From Luidia sarsii (taxonomy: Eukaryota; Echinodermata; Asteroidea; Paxillosida; Luidiidae), in contig OX465115.1 in NCBI GenBank assembly GCA_949987565.1, positions 7,900,566 through 7,964,565 on the forward strand: DNA of 64,000 nucleotides. The letters are read 5' to 3'. Under the pieces are notes generated by a model, which worked only from the letters and a program-made list of their open reading frames with translations, searched no databases and was not told where the DNA came from. This document shows, in pieces, positions 1 through 11,939 of this stretch; the first letter of the stretch is position 1, and every line of letters starts with the position of its first letter. The translations under genes and the position numbers were made by a program.

Positions 1-1466
1 GACGAAAGTGGTACCATTGGAAAGGTGAATAAACAAGCTTTCTAACCATAGTATGGTACCCTATGTCGGACGTATACAAAAATAAATACGGGATGAAAAA
101 GAAGCCAGACCAACCCTTTTTCTGTTATTTACAAGTGTGCAACTTCCGGTTGAATTATCGCGTCAAATACTTCATACTACAGCTTCAGAATGCCCCAAAA
201 GAAGCATGAAAAGACACTACATATTGGCCAGTGTTCCAGAACAACATATGGAGGAGAAGACATTTCAGATAATGTTGAATTTCTTCGATGAGAGTGAAGA
301 AAAGACGATCTTGAAGTGGCATACTAGCTGGATGTATGACTGTTTATCTACATATGCAATTATGCATGTACATGTACATTGACCAATACACGTTTACAGG
401 CATGGTAATTGATCATTTGAATGGCATCATTTGGGGGGTAATACTCACTTTTGTCAACATATTTTTATATGGATAGAAAGAGTATTAGTTGTAGAATACA
501 AAAATGAAGTCAAAACTTTCTCAGTATTTTTCTAAAATTATGAAATTTACATAAATGAAATTTTCAAATTCAAATGAGAGATTAAAAATGGCCGCAATTT
601 TTTTCCAAAAGCCCCTGGAGGATTTATTTCTGCACAGAAATGTAGCTCAATATGTAAGCTTTAGAATAGTATATAATGTAATGAGGTTTCTGAAAAGAAA
701 AGTGGACTTGTGAGGACAAAATCACAGCACATGCAAAACTCACAAAAATGGGCCTGAGTTTAAAGGGTTAAGAACAACCATCTGAATAATCACAAATCCC
801 TCACTTCAGACAATTAGATCACTAGCACAAAGTCTCTGTAGAGATCGTGGTAAGAAAACCATAATGGCGAACACGTCAGAAGCAATTACAGTCGCACGGC
901 AATAGGTTTTGGTAATGTGCCGCAATTGTATGGAATCTGTTGTGGCCAATTTCTTGCAAATGGTAATGCATTATATGTTGGTTCTCCTTGCATACCAGAC
1001 AGGAAATCCAGCACCAATCACACCTAAGGAAAAGTCCTTAGTTACAGAAACCGTGCAAAAGCCCAAAGCGCTTTGCTACAGTCTTACCATTTAGATCCGA
1101 AATGTCTTCAATTGTATAAAGCAGTATATTCCCCATGATGTACCGGTAATCAAATCCATTGAATTAGGCCTTGATTTGCCACTGGAAAGACTTTCCATGC
1201 TAAACACATTTCTGCATGACCAGGGCCCATGTCAGATTGCTGCTAAGTGAGGAACTGCTAAGAATAACAATGTCTCCTTTGCTAAAACAAATGCTCATTG
1301 CAGCTGCCAAGTTGGATATCACTGAGCAAGGTTTGTTCACTCTTTTAATAGCAAATTGAAGCAGCTCCATAAAATTGGGCCAAGCTTAATAATGAAACTG
1401 GTCCCTGATCATATTCATATCAAAGTGTGTTCAACTGTGTGGGTTCCTACATGTACATGTACTTAC
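1..1466. other. left-edge noncoding DNA, probably PPP1R7 intron
   Basis: No leucine-rich-repeat coding, no convincing exon and no transposon ends are visible here on either strand. The next PPP1R7 exon after 1,467 should encode the following LRRs and the LRR cap. I searched for it by eye on the minus strand and did not find it, so this stretch is most simply part of a long intron whose downstream exons lie left of the window. The short open frames at 137-382 and 909-1094 show no recognisable domain. Confidence 0.5.
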
Positions 1467-4258
1467 CTGAATGCTAAGAACTCTGAGTTTCTTGAGAGCA
1501 CCAAGGTTTTCTAGCTTTGTAATCTTGTTCTTGCCAACAAACAAACTCTCAAGATTCACCAATGCATCTAAATGCTCCAGTTTCTAAAAGAAATGAGAAA
1601 ATCGTACACTACATCAACACATTACAGAAAATAGTACAGCAATACAAAGATTGAAGATTTACAGTTGTCGTAATCTAGGGTGATAAGACCATTGGAATAT
1701 GTAGGAGGATGAGGAAGAAGAGCAGGAAAAGAAAGAAGATGAGGAAAAGAAGAGGAGGAAGAAGAGGGGAAGAGGAGGAAGAAGAGGGGAAGAGGAGTAA
1801 GAGGAGGAAGAGATCAAACTGGATTTATTCTACATGCCCCATACATTGCAATTCATTCATTATAGATACATATTGACCATTCATAGTGTGTCTGTACATC
1901 CCTATAAATGTACAGGTACAATGTACATACCCTGATACGGTTATCCCCAAGCTCAAGCATAGTCAGTTGATTGAGATGACTGATGTTTTCAATTGTTGTT
2001 ATTTTGTTGTTGATGAGGAAAAGTTTGACAAGGTTGACCAGGCTGTCCAGGTTTTCAATCTTCCTTATCTTGTTGAAGGACAAGTCCAATATCCTGCAAA
2101 CAAATCAAATGTTGAAAGGATATGAATGTTCAAAATAAAACAAATCAACTTGTAATTTCAGTCCAACTGAAACAGAGTTCTACTGATAAACCGGTAAAAT
2201 GCTAATACAGTCGACTCTTGTTATAACGAGGTCCGCCGGACTTTCGGAATTCCCTCGTTATAACCGGAACCTCATTATAGCCGGAACGCATTTATTCCCA
2301 TTGGTTATGCACAGCCGACATTGATCGTTGTTTGGGCACATGTTTCCATGTGTATTGTACTCGTGTAACGCATGTCCGGAATCAAGCCAATGCAATATTT
2401 CACATTATTTTGGTATACCAATTCTGATGAATTAAACAAATAAATAAAGGTTGAAAATATCTTCTTTCATGGTAAATTTGACGACCTTAATCCGGACACG
2501 ATGGAAACTTCCAGCACGTAAATCCGTCACTCACACTGCTAACAAAAATGTTCGGATAAAAAATGATAGACATTTCGTTCTGCTGTTCTTTAATCAGGCA
2601 AGAAAGGGCGCCCCAATAATACTTAAGAATTATTATTCGTTGGATTTCAAACTTGTGGAGGAGCATTTACCAGCAGCAGTTGTGTCCCCACTGTTTGGTA
2701 TAAAATGATATGGACTTAATGTGCACTCATTATCCCCTGAGCGTCCCATTATCTGAAACCACAAAGGGGGATTTTTAACCGCAGATGTTTGCGATTTTCA
2801 ATGTCCCTTCTGCCCCACCGTACACTCCGTCCTATTATCGGCAAGATCAAACAATGTTCACATGAAACCGCATCACTGTGTGCATGCATGCGGCATTGAA
2901 AGACGCGATTCCTGATTAAGGTTTGGTTTTTGACACGCCGAGGTGCCCGTAGTTTCCAAAATAAGTAATTATAAATGGGTCGATAACATGCTTTTGTTTG
3001 TGTTCGGTCGGCCAAAATGCTCGTTATAACCGGAGTCTCGTAATGTGCGTGCTCGATATACAAAAATATTTCCCCATACAAATGTGCACAAATTGATTGT
3101 GCACAAATTGCTTTGGAAAATATGCTCGTTATAACCGAGTTGTCATTATAACCGAGCTTGTAACGGGAGTCAATTGTATTTGCATGTGCCCTTATGGTAC
3201 ATGAATGAATACTTACGTCAAATTGACGAGTGTTCCAATGTTTTCGATCTTGCTGATCTCGTTGTCATATACATCCAGTTCTGTCAGGGTGGTCAACGTG
3301 TCCAAGTTCTCTAGTTTTTTAATCAGATTTTGCCGCAGACACAAATTCTACAAGAAAACAATGTTGGGAACAACTGCAATCAGTTTGTTAAACTGGAAAA
3401 AGGAACATCTTGAAACATCTTGGAAAGGCCCTAATATTTCAATGCTGGTGGAACTTGCAGCCATCCAATCTCCCAAAAGCCTTTTTTTTTTTTCAATGAC
3501 ACAAGTGTATTGTAAGCATACATGATACATATATTAATGCTAACTGCAGCCATCTGCTTGTTGATATCCATACACAGTCACAGTACTGGACATACCTCCA
3601 CTTGTCTAAGAACATGAAATCCCTGGATTTGACTAATCCGCCTGTGATTCAGATCCACATCCTACAAAACAAAAGGAAACATGTTTCATATTATCTATAG
3701 ATTTTTCAAGTCAACATGGAAATTACCACTTGTTCAAGTACTCTACTATACCAATGGAAAATTTCTTTGACTACGGTAGATGCTTGCCTTGGCTGCCTGG
3801 GCCATTTCATTTCAATTACACTCACTTACTGATTATCACATTTTCAATCGGGCTTTCCTTGAGAAACCCCCAAATCCAAAATGTTACATGATTTGGTCTT
3901 GAGTAATTTAATTATAATTATATAACATATAGGTTAAGGAACATTTGGCTATTGCATGGTTCGGGTATGCAAAACCAGTGGTCTCGGGTCTAACTTCCGG
4001 TAGAGTCAAAGTTTTCTTTGCCATTAAAAAAAAAATAAAAAATAAAAAAAATGTTTATAAAGTTTCCAGTCAGTTTTTTTCCTCTAATTTGTCTGATTAC
4101 AAAACTTGACGCTAAGTGAAAAGCTCAGAGTAAATATGAGGGAGAACTAACGGTGTCTTCTGGGTCGAGCTCCAATGGGGGAAGGCTGGATGGGCTGATC
4201 TCCTGCACCCCTGGCTGCCCAGAATCCTCCTCAGAATCCTCATCCTCAGAGACAAACT
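1467..4258 (-). CDS. PPP1R7: PPP1R7 / SDS22, protein phosphatase 1 regulatory subunit 7 (partial, internal exons)
   Basis: Leucine-rich-repeat regulator of protein phosphatase 1 (family knowledge: SDS22 binds the PP1 catalytic subunit through its LRR face). Five minus-strand exons are supported, in transcript order: 4,258-4,152; 3,661-3,596; 3,347-3,217; 2,093-1,931; 1,583-1,467. The first is acidic (EDEDSEEDSG) and ends LELDPEDT. The second begins DVDLNHRRI, as in animal SDS22. The remainder are 22-residue LRRs such as NLCLRQNLIKKLENL, KLFLINNKITTIENI and SLFVGKNKITKLENL. Each junction has AG/GT borders (donors GTTAGT, GTATGT, GTAAGT, GTATGT, GTAAGT) and the phases join without a break (66, 131, 163 and 117 nt after the first). 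The start codon exon (right of 4,258) was not identified and the C-terminal LRRs and cap lie left of the window. It points away from CEP104. Confidence 0.92.
1701..1815. repeat. purine-rich GAA/GGA low-complexity tract
   Basis: About 115 bases of almost pure A/G built from AGGAAGAAG and GAGGAAGAGG blocks, with imperfect 21-bp repetition near 1,755-1,795. It lies in the PPP1R7 intron between the exons at 1,931-2,093 and 1,467-1,583. The transcript would read it as a long polypyrimidine run, about 120 nt upstream of the acceptor at 1,584. Confidence 0.8.
2208..3176. mobile_element. pogo/Tc1-mariner-like nonautonomous element (MITE), 969 bp
   Basis: Terminal inverted repeats start CAGTCGACTCTTGTTATAA on the left and CAATTGACTCCCGTTACAA on the right (reverse complement). 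They are flanked by TA on both sides (2,206-2,207 and 3,177-3,178), the target duplication of Tc1/mariner elements. The TIR resembles the widespread 'GACTCTCGTTATAACGA' pogo/Tigger-type ends. Further CTCGTTATAACCG blocks recur inside both termini. There is no transposase frame, so it is nonautonomous. It sits inside a PPP1R7 intron. Confidence 0.8.
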
Positions 4259-4719
4259 CTGCTTTGATGAGCAAAGATACACAAACAAATTCCAAATGAA
4301 AACTTACAGCTACCATACAAATGTTGCAAACTGCTTCATAAAAATGACCTGAATGCAGAGTGCTTGATGTTTCCATCCAAGCAGGGTCCTTCTCAACGGC
4401 ATTCTGCCTTCCTGCATCCAGAGACGTCCTGCTACAATCAAAATGTCACGTCCTCTGAATTTGAGAGAACCTTTAAATCCTTAACCTGCCTTAATACACT
4501 GTTGCATCTACACTATAGACTAGTGGCCTATTTAATAACATCTATTTAATAACGCTTACATGGTTGTGTTTTTCACATTGCAATTAATTATCTAATATTA
4601 GTAATATTAATACTTAATAGACTAATAAAGTAATATCAATGCATTAGATGTCAGAAACTGACCCAAAGCCTGAGCAAAGTCTAAGTCTTGGTTTTGATAA
4701 GGGCCATATGGAAACAGGT

Positions 4720-4895
4720 TAAATCGTACCCAAACCTACTCGAACTCTGACGAACTCGTGCCCATTTTGGTCAACTTGTACTCCTGCCAACTCATACTCC
4801 TGCCAACTCGTACTCATGCCAACTCATACTCCTGCCAACTCGTACCCGTGCCAACTCGTGCTCGCATAAAATCATGCACGGAGAACGAGTTGACT
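4720..4895. repeat. degenerate minisatellite, ~16-18 bp unit CCAACTCGTACTCCTG
   Basis: Seven or so imperfect copies of a unit like TGCCAACTCGTACTCCTG, with alternation of CTCAT/CTCGT. The block ends in ACGAGTTGACTCGAAT. Related CGAGTTG/CAACTCG units form separate small arrays at 22,130-22,375 and 29,205-29,300, so this motif family recurs in the window. Confidence 0.7.
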
Positions 4896-5284
4896 CGAAT
4901 TATAACTAACCTTTGTGAAGTGTCCAGTTATTAGGATCCAATGTCGGTGGGTTTTGGTCGGGTAATTTTTATCGCTGCATGGTGGGTTTTGGGGTGGATA
5001 ATTTTCAGTAACGTTACGTGGGTTTTTGCATTGGATACAAATTGTAAGTGTCACTTTAACTGAGAATGTGCCTTTCACTTGAAACACTTCAAACCACTTG
5101 AGCAGAAAAATGTAGATTATGAAAGTTCCCACAACATAATACCATGATTTACAATGATTATGACGGAACATGGGCGTAACTAAATTAGGTGACAGTATAT
5201 TTGCCAAAATAGGTTAAAAAGAGCCTCTATCTGCCTTTTAATAAACAAGTTATTACCTTTTCATGACATGTCTGAAAATTGCAA

Positions 5285-5870
5285 TACCATAGGTAAACTC
5301 AAAAGCCCATTGCACACTAGATGAAATTGCCGAGGTCCCTGGCAACGAAATCGCAACCATGTCATGAAATCGCAAATCTGTGGTGTGTGCAAGTGACCCT
5401 TGCGAAACAAATCGCCAGGGACCTTGGTTTTTGATCTCCGAGGTCCAGGCCTCCTACAAAATTTTGCACCCTTGTCAAAATCGCCCAGATCGTGTGTGTG
5501 AAACGTGAACAGTGTTCGTAACCACGGACCCTTGTTTTGGCAGGAACACTGGGCATGCGCACTGCGCGTGTTTATGTTTGGAACGCAATAATCCAGATGG
5601 CTGCGCTCAGTGAGATCACGCTTATGCTTCTTCTGTGCAGTTTAATGCGAAACTAAAGTCCCTCGAAAACAAAGATGAGTAGCTTTGACCAGATGAAACG
5701 GAGCCGTAGAGGGCGGGTGTTGCGGTACCGCAGGATGGTGGAAACTAGGCGGATAATTCGCTCAAGAATGTTTGTGAAGGCACTCAACCAACTGGCCAAT
5801 TCCAAGACTCAGCACCCAACAACCTCCTGGACTCATTACAGAGTAAGTGCAATCATGGAGGAATAAGGAG
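5285..5870 (+). mobile_element. possible DNA-transposon remnant with a basic 63-residue first exon
   Basis: A short frame at 5,675-5,866 is very basic at its start (MKRSRRGRVLRYRRMVETRR). It runs into a good donor-like GTAAGT after TCATTACAGA (near 5,841), which would suit the first exon of a transposase-like gene. The region before it (5,300-5,560) repeats short blocks such as GAAATCGCAA, GACCCTTG and CCGAGGTCC, like the repetitive subterminal part of a DNA transposon. I could not define both termini or a DDE domain. Alternative: random open frame in a gene-poor region. Confidence 0.3.
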
Positions 5871-6059
5871 AGATTCCTCCATGGTGCAATGAAGTCTTTT
5901 TGGAGCGAACCCTGAGGCGGCTACTAATGTGACAAACCCAACAGTTCTTTTGAGACTTATACTTGTCTAAGAGACAACTTTGCGAGTCACGTGATTTCAC
6001 ACAGGGTATACCCCGGTACCTCCCCCACCACAGCTCCCACTATGACCATATGCAATCAG

Positions 6060-7300
6060 TCTATTGACACGAGAAGCGGAGAACAGGGAAAATATCACAA
6101 CAAACCTAACCATTGTAAATCTTTCTCCATTTGAGAAAATTACATTAGGCGACGGTCAAAGTGGTGCAATGCGAAGTTGTGTTCCCACTCCTGCTTCACC
6201 AACCAAAACTTCTAGCCAAGTGGGAACTACCTTTCATCAACCCACGCAGATCGCTTACCCATCATACAACCAACTAACCCTGGCAATGTACCCCTTTCCT
6301 CATCCAAGAAGTGAACCCAATGCATCCGAACATAACCAACGAGGCCTCCACCCTATGACTGAACCAATATCAATGGTAATTGTTTCCACACAACGGTTCA
6401 ACGAAAAACCCACGGAAATCTGCCAAATCTACTTTGAATGTCTTCACACTCCCTCACGTATTCAACGCATTCATCTACGGAGAATGTCTCCAATATGCAA
6501 GGGATACAAAAATAACTGAAGACTTCGAACAAACTGTCATAACTTGAAAACAATTACCTAACAGAGGCTACTCGAAAGTCGAAACCCGAGATCAAGCTTG
6601 TTCCTAAGCAAAGTATCTCCCGGAAAATCGATACCTTGTTCACTAACCAGAACCCAAACAATGCCAGCACCCCTGGTGTGTATAGCACCACCAATAATCC
6701 TGTGATCAAGCCCTGTGATTTACAACGAGCAAACAGCAGACACTGGCAACACATCCAAAACAATGAACTACCCAGGGATATTTTCCCAAATAAACCCCCA
6801 TTGCTTACCAAACAAGCCAAAAACATATGGGAATGTTCAACCGGGCTAAAACTTCGCAAGCCATTAACAACAACCCCCGCCCCAGGCGATTCTGAATTTC
6901 TGATTTCATTGAGGAACCAGATGAACCCTTGGACATTCTGCTCTCCTTACTTGAGGAACAAATCACCCAACCCTGCCCAATAACCCAACCCGGCCACTCC
7001 AACCTTTACCATACGGTACACCAAAAAAATGAGATGAACGGATCTGCCAAGATCACTTCTGCAACTGACGAGTGCCCAGAGGTACGAAAACATGTTCTTG
7101 CAACACCATGGGAGCTGCAAAGCGTCCCTAGTCTCAGTAACCCTGAGAGCACCAATGATGATCTGATGGCCTGCTATATTATTAACCAATCGCAGCCAAC
7201 GCAAATTGCAAGGTCCTTGCTTTATGGTTAAAACGGCTAAACCCACTATGGAATATAGCAAAGAACACGGAAAGTGGTCCTTAAATGTTTCTTGCATTTT
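6060..7300 (+). pseudogene. decayed coding-like stretch, family unknown
   Basis: Three plus-strand open segments in different frames (6,064-6,519; 6,636-6,983; 6,929-7,231) share an unusual composition rich in Pro, Asn, Thr, Gln and Ser, such as NPNNASTPGVYSTTNNPVIK. This stands apart from the AT-rich flanks. The last segment has an acidic start (EEPDEPLDILLSLLEEQITQ, read just before 6,983). It could be a frameshifted ORF1 or gag-like region of a retroelement. I see no zinc knuckle, RT or other motif that names it. Confidence 0.25.
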
Positions 7301-7607
7301 TTGTTCCACGGGTCACCAGAGAGGCAGCGTCATTGAATGAACACCATCCTCTTTACAAACTTACTTTGGAATCCAAAGTAAGTACCTTATAATGTAGTTC
7401 AGTTGAACTTAAGCCTTCTTACATGTCTTATGACTTAGTCCAAGTAACAAGTCCCCCTTTTTTTATCGAATTTTATAGTTTTGAGGGCCAAGAACAGGTC
7501 GACGAGCCAAGTTGGGGTGGCCATCTTTGATTTGAAACTGCCTGACGTCACGATTGCAGGCAGGTTCAGGTGCGGAGTGGTCTGCGGAAGTGTGTAATAG
7601 TCCTATA

Positions 7608-8639
7608 TCCTCCAATAACCGGTTTTCGACGATATAAGGCCTTTTATTCAAACTGAACAATGTGGACGAAAGTATCACACTAAAAGAGGTCCCAGTCACT
7701 TTGTCCACACCACAGACTATTATAATAATCATAGAGAAGGTTGATCAAGCCTGTCACTTCCGTAAGATTACCCTGTTTTTTTGACGTCCGCGGCGCACCG
7801 CGCAGTAAGCATCGTCACCTATTTTCGTCGGTGGTGTTTAGTAAGGTGTCCCAGTGCAGCCAAACGCAAAATAAATTCTTAAAATAACTCCAAATGCTGT
7901 GTGGCACTGTAAAATTCTTCCCTGTATGTTTTTTTGTGTTTCTCTTTGTTTTTGTTTTTCCACACTGCTTCTAACACTTTCCTCAAATCATTCATAATTT
8001 ATGCTTAAAACGTATTGGTCTTGTTGATGTCTTCCTTTGTGACGTTTAAAAAAAACTCCACAATCCTCTTTCTCGCTGCTTCTTCAGTTATGACCTTTCC
8101 CAATGTCACTCCAGAGACACATTTCCTCCTTCTTGGTACTTTCTCTAGCTGTCCTTTTATTTTATTTTTATTTTTTTTAAAGCCAATTGGGCCATGTTAC
8201 TTTTTGTCTTTAAATAATAATTTAAAAAAATATTTTAAAAATTATATAAGCGAGACGCTCTATAGGAGCCTCCATAGTTTTTACCCAGAACGGACTGCCT
8301 CAAGTTGCGTGATATATATTTTTTCTACGGCTGTTTGGGTTTGTTATGGTAAACTCAGATTTTTTTTAAGACCAAAAATAAAGAAAACTGGAGCTTCGAA
8401 GCAAATGCCAATTTTGTACCTAGGAAAATAGACCCCTAAAGAGCAACTTTTTGAATAACACGAGTTTGGCCTACTGGAAAAGCCTTAAATTTCCACATTT
8501 TCGGTGACGGACAAGAGCAGGAAACCAACTGTAAGATACGAAGTCTGAGATCGTTATACGGAGTTGTTTTCATAGTGGGATGTGAGTTAGAAGGCTAAGC
8601 GTCGAAAACGTGAAGCGTCGAAAACGGGGGTTCCCACGA
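7608..8639 (+). repeat. ~1 kb TIR repeat family, copy 1
   Basis: First of five copies in this window of a ~1,030-1,050 bp interspersed repeat. It begins TCCTCCAATAACCGGTTTTC and ends CGTCGAAAACGGGGGTTCCC then ACGA. The two ends form an imperfect ~25-bp inverted repeat centred on a shared GTTTTCGACG core, and TA flanks both ends (7,606-7,607; 8,640-8,641), suggesting a TA-targeting nonautonomous DNA element. Internal landmarks shared by all copies: GACGTCCGCGGCGCACCGCG near 190 bases in, and GAGACGCCCTATAGGAGCC in the second half. On the minus strand this copy's 72-codon frame is interrupted by a TAG stop. Confidence 0.85.
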
Positions 8640-8641
8640 TA

Positions 8642-9004
8642 CTATAGGTAGGGTGGTCGGCCCTTTTGGGGTTTTTTAGTCGGAATATATTAAATTTGGT
8701 ATCACTGGAAAGAGCTTCCAAAATGAAAGCCAATGGTACTAATTATAGCTTCATAGGTAAAACTATAGTGGAGTTATCGTCTGTTAAAGGGGCATGAATG
8801 GGTCATTTTTGTCTGCCGCTGTAGTGCATGGGGTTAACACTGAATTTACAACCCCCTCATTATTGAACACATGTTAGAGAGGTTGGGACAATGTTTAAAA
8901 GTAGATTTGGATGAAATTATTTTACCTTAAAAATCAGTATTCTATCTAATTAAGGTCCCCTTTATGGTAGTCCTTTAGCAGCTCATATGTAAACATGTAT
9001 TGTA
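8642..9004. other. spacer between two 1 kb repeats
   Basis: About 360 bases of AT-rich DNA between copies 1 and 2 of the 1 kb repeat. I see no coding, RNA gene or second copy of it elsewhere in the window. Confidence 0.5.
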
Positions 9005-10055
9005 TCCTCCAATAACCGGTTTTCGACGACATAAGGACTTTTCTTCAAACTGAACAATGTATCACACTAAAAAGAGGTCTCAGTCACTTTCTCCACACCA
9101 CAGACTAGTATTAGAATAATCATAGAGAAGGTTGATCAAGCCTGTCACTTCCGTAAGATGACCCGGTTTTGTTGACGTCCGCGGCGCACCGCGCAGTAAG
9201 CATCGTCACCTATTTTTAGTAAGGTGTCTCAGTGCAGCCAAACGCAAAATAAATTCTTAAAATAACTCAAAATGCTGTGTGGCACTGTAAAATTCTTCCC
9301 TGTATGTTTTTTTGTATGTTTTTTTGTGTTCATTTTTGTTTTTCCACACTGCTTCTAACACTTTCCTCAAATCATTCATAATTTATGCTTAAAACGTATT
9401 GGTCTTGTTGATGTCTTCTTTTTTGACGTTTAAAAAAAACTCCACAATCCTCTTTCTCACTGCTTCTTCAGTTATGACCTTTCCCAATATCACTCAAGAG
9501 ACACATTTCCTCCTTCTTGGTACTTTCTCTAGCTGCCCTTTTATTTTTTTCATTTTTTATAAAAGCCTATTATATAGGGCCATGTTACTTTTTGTCTTTA
9601 GATAATATTAATATTTAATAATAATAAAAAAAATATTAAAAAATATATAAGCGAGACGCCCTATAGGAGCCTCCATAGTTTTTACCCAGAACGGACTGCC
9701 TCAAGTTGCGTGATATATTTTGTTTCTACGGATGTTGGGGTTTGTTATACTAGTACACTCAGATTTTTTTTAGGACCAACAATAAAGAAAACTGGAGCTT
9801 CGAAGCAACTGCCAATTTTGTATCTAGGAAAATAGACCCCAAAACTAAAAGAGCAACTTTTTGAATCACACGAGTTGGCCTACTGGAAAAGCCTTAACTT
9901 TGCACATTTTCGGTGACGGACAAGAGCAGGAAACAAACTGTAAGATACGAAGTCTGAGATCGTTATACGGAGTTGTTTTCATCGTGCGATGTGAGTTAGA
10001 AGGCTAAGCGTCGAAAACGTGTACTGTGTAGCGTCGAAAACGGGGGTTCCCACGA
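9005..10055 (+). repeat. ~1 kb TIR repeat family, copy 2
   Basis: Same family and orientation as copy 1, with TA at 9,003-9,004 and 10,056-10,057. It lacks a short internal segment present in other copies (TTTTCGTCGGTGGTGTTTAG is reduced) and has a one-base loss in GGCCAACTCG that breaks the minus-strand 72-codon frame seen in copies 3-5. Copies 1 and 2 are direct repeats about 1.4 kb apart. Confidence 0.85.
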
Positions 10056-10057
10056 TA

Positions 10058-10745
10058 CTACAAATTAGTTGAGTACGGGCACTTTTAATTTTAAGTTATA
10101 ACTTATATTTACCACGTTCAACTTGATCCTTGGGACTAGTATTATGTGCTTCCATTATTTCTAGGATACTGGCGACCGCAGCTTTGTTTAAGAAGTAGAA
10201 AATTAGAATGAAGCATCGGCAAGAACATGGGCTCAATGCCGTGCGTCTCTTTTCTGACACAAGTTGCAAACGTCAAGTACGACCACACTGAAGCCGGCCG
10301 TAAATTGCTGCTGCCGATAACGCTATTTGCACGGTCACTTTTCCTGAAAGCACTGCTATGAATGGTCACGGCTAGGTGCCACTGCATTATGACGTCACGG
10401 CCAAGGGCCGTGTCATCAGTTCAGAACATAGTCCCTTTACGAATTGAAGGCTTAGGCTTGGGCTTAGGCTTCAGTCACATAGAAACCCTAGAAAACATCT
10501 TTGCAGCCCCAGTTTCTTGGTGAATATTCTGTACCTATGAAGCCAACAAAACCTCAAATTCGGGGACAAACCACAACCTGGATTCTCAGGTTTTGTCAGA
10601 CGGAGACGAAGCCTGAGCCCGAGCCTGATCCATGGATTCGTAAAGGACCATAAAGTTCTCTAGAGTGCGCACTGTGTCTATCCTATCAACAGCGTATTGT
10701 TTTTACGTAGGAGGGTTAGGGGCTATTTCATTTTAATTAAAAAAA
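10058..10745. other. intergenic DNA, no feature recognised
   Basis: Unique-looking sequence. One 81-codon minus-strand frame (10,142-10,387) has no recognisable domain. A short GGCTTAGGCTTGGGCTTAGG run at 10,450 is simple sequence. Confidence 0.45.
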
Positions 10746-10748
10746 TCA

Positions 10749-10778
10749 ATGGGCGTGCCGAAATTACGACACGCCCAT
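10749..10778. repeat. short inverted repeat ATGGGCGTG...CACGCCCAT
   Basis: Nine-base perfect arms, with partly paired CCG/CGA next to them, around a small loop. It lies 60 bases upstream of the larger foldback at 10,837. Could be a remnant of MITE ends; no function is shown. Confidence 0.6.
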
Positions 10779-10836
10779 TTATGACAATTAACCCTAATGG
10801 TTAACCCTCATACAAAAAAAAAACCGCGTGCCTACA

Positions 10837-10948
10837 TAGGCTGATTCCCGTCCCCTACCTGGTCTCCAGACGTCTCACGTCCTCCGAATGCTACATTTCG
10901 GAAGACGTGAGACGTCTGGAGACCAGGTAGGGGACGGGAACCAGCCTA
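10837..10948. repeat. long near-perfect foldback (~45-bp arms)
   Basis: The left arm runs from TAGGCTGATTCCCGTCCCCT through CTGGTCTCCAGACGTCTCAC, and the right arm from AGACGTGAGACGTCTGGAGA to GGGACGGGAACCAGCCTA. Only one mismatch is visible in the outer arms (GATTCCC versus GGTTCCC). The centre (TCCGAATGCTACATTTCGGA) is itself partly self-complementary. A cruciform or RNA hairpin of ~45 bp is possible. Confidence 0.9.
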
Positions 10949-10949
10949 T

Positions 10950-11230
10950 TGACGACATGAACGCACATACGCCATTACCAAAGAGGGTAACTCCAGCTCA
11001 AAGTGCTCGGATGACAGTGGCAATCGAGCGTAATATGAATGGGGAAAACTATAGCCGAAAGGTTAATTATGAATGCTATAAACTAAACAGTTATAGAAAT
11101 GGATTTTAGTAATGAACAGAAAGGCCATCAATGCCTCAAGAGATTGGAAATTATAATGCCCTATATACTTTCTTTTGAAAAAATGGGATTTCTTAGAAGA
11201 AAATATTGAAGTACTGCGCAGATGCTAAAC
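10950..11230 (+). repeat. dispersed repeat, copy a (partner 58,020-58,290)
   Basis: Shares a long diverged stretch with 58,020-58,290, including CATTACCAAAGAGGGTAA, GCGTAATATGAATGGGGAAA, TATAGCCGAAAGGTT, AATGAACAGAAAGGCCATCA and a final TATTGAAGTACTGC. Both copies are in the same orientation. No ends or coding define its class. Confidence 0.75.
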
Positions 11231-11249
11231 GACTGCCGTACTATGTGAA

Positions 11250-11494
11250 AACATTCGATTCAAATTTCCTACTGAAATGCCGCTTTAACAGGCGCATTTT
11301 TCTTCTCTTTTAAAGATGAAATAAATTAGAATCACTGTCCTTTTGAGAATTGAAAAACTGGAAATTGTTCCTTTTAACAAGTATAGAGAGTTGATCAAAA
11401 AAGAAACGTATTTTTTTCCTTAATGTATCATGTATTAAAACGAAATAATCAGCTTTCTTTGATATGTATTGAAGGCGCTATTCCGGCCTAAGGG
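11250..11494 (+). repeat. dispersed repeat module A
   Basis: Contains TATAGAGAGTTGATCAAAA, AAAACGAAATAATCAGCTTT and GCGCTATTCCGGCCTAAGGG, which recur at 23,255-23,372. The junction with module B at GGGTGCAGAACAC is immediate here, whereas at 23,372 module A is followed by module C, so the modules recombine. Confidence 0.75.
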
Positions 11495-11935
11495 TGCAGA
11501 ACACTAAATAGAGCTCCCATTGAACACTGTACAAAAACACTCACTTTCAAAGTCAATTATCCCATGCCCAAAAGTCCCTCAGTTCTTGTAGCTATACTTA
11601 AAATTGTAGTTTGGACCTTCATCTCTCAGATTCTTTTAAATTTTAGTGCTCTTAGCCGATTAGATTTTTTGCTAATTACCCCAGAAAAAACACCCCCAAA
11701 ACGTGTAGCCGTCCAAGCCGAATTTCAGCAAGAATTTTGGGATGGACCCCTCCACTTCCACAGCCAAATAGGGCCACATTTAAAGCCAGATATGGTCCAA
11801 ATTACATACCAAATTGAAGAGTGAACCCCCAGGTTGTCTTAAGCTTCACTTGTTCTACAATGTATCAGTTAATTAGCCTCCAAAGACCCCTTATTAAAAA
11901 AAAGTTGTGGGTACACACTTTATGATAATCAGCTC
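11495..11935 (+). repeat. dispersed repeat module B (long copy)
   Basis: Starts GTGCAGAACACTAAATAGAG and is repeated at 14,298-14,668 at high identity, with a deletion of about 60 bases there relative to this copy. It carries an 86-codon frame (11,564-11,824, MPKSPSVLVAILKIVVWTFI...) that is broken in the second copy, so probably not a maintained protein. It ends near TTATGATAATCAGCTCG. Confidence 0.75.
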
Positions 11936-11939
11936 GGCG

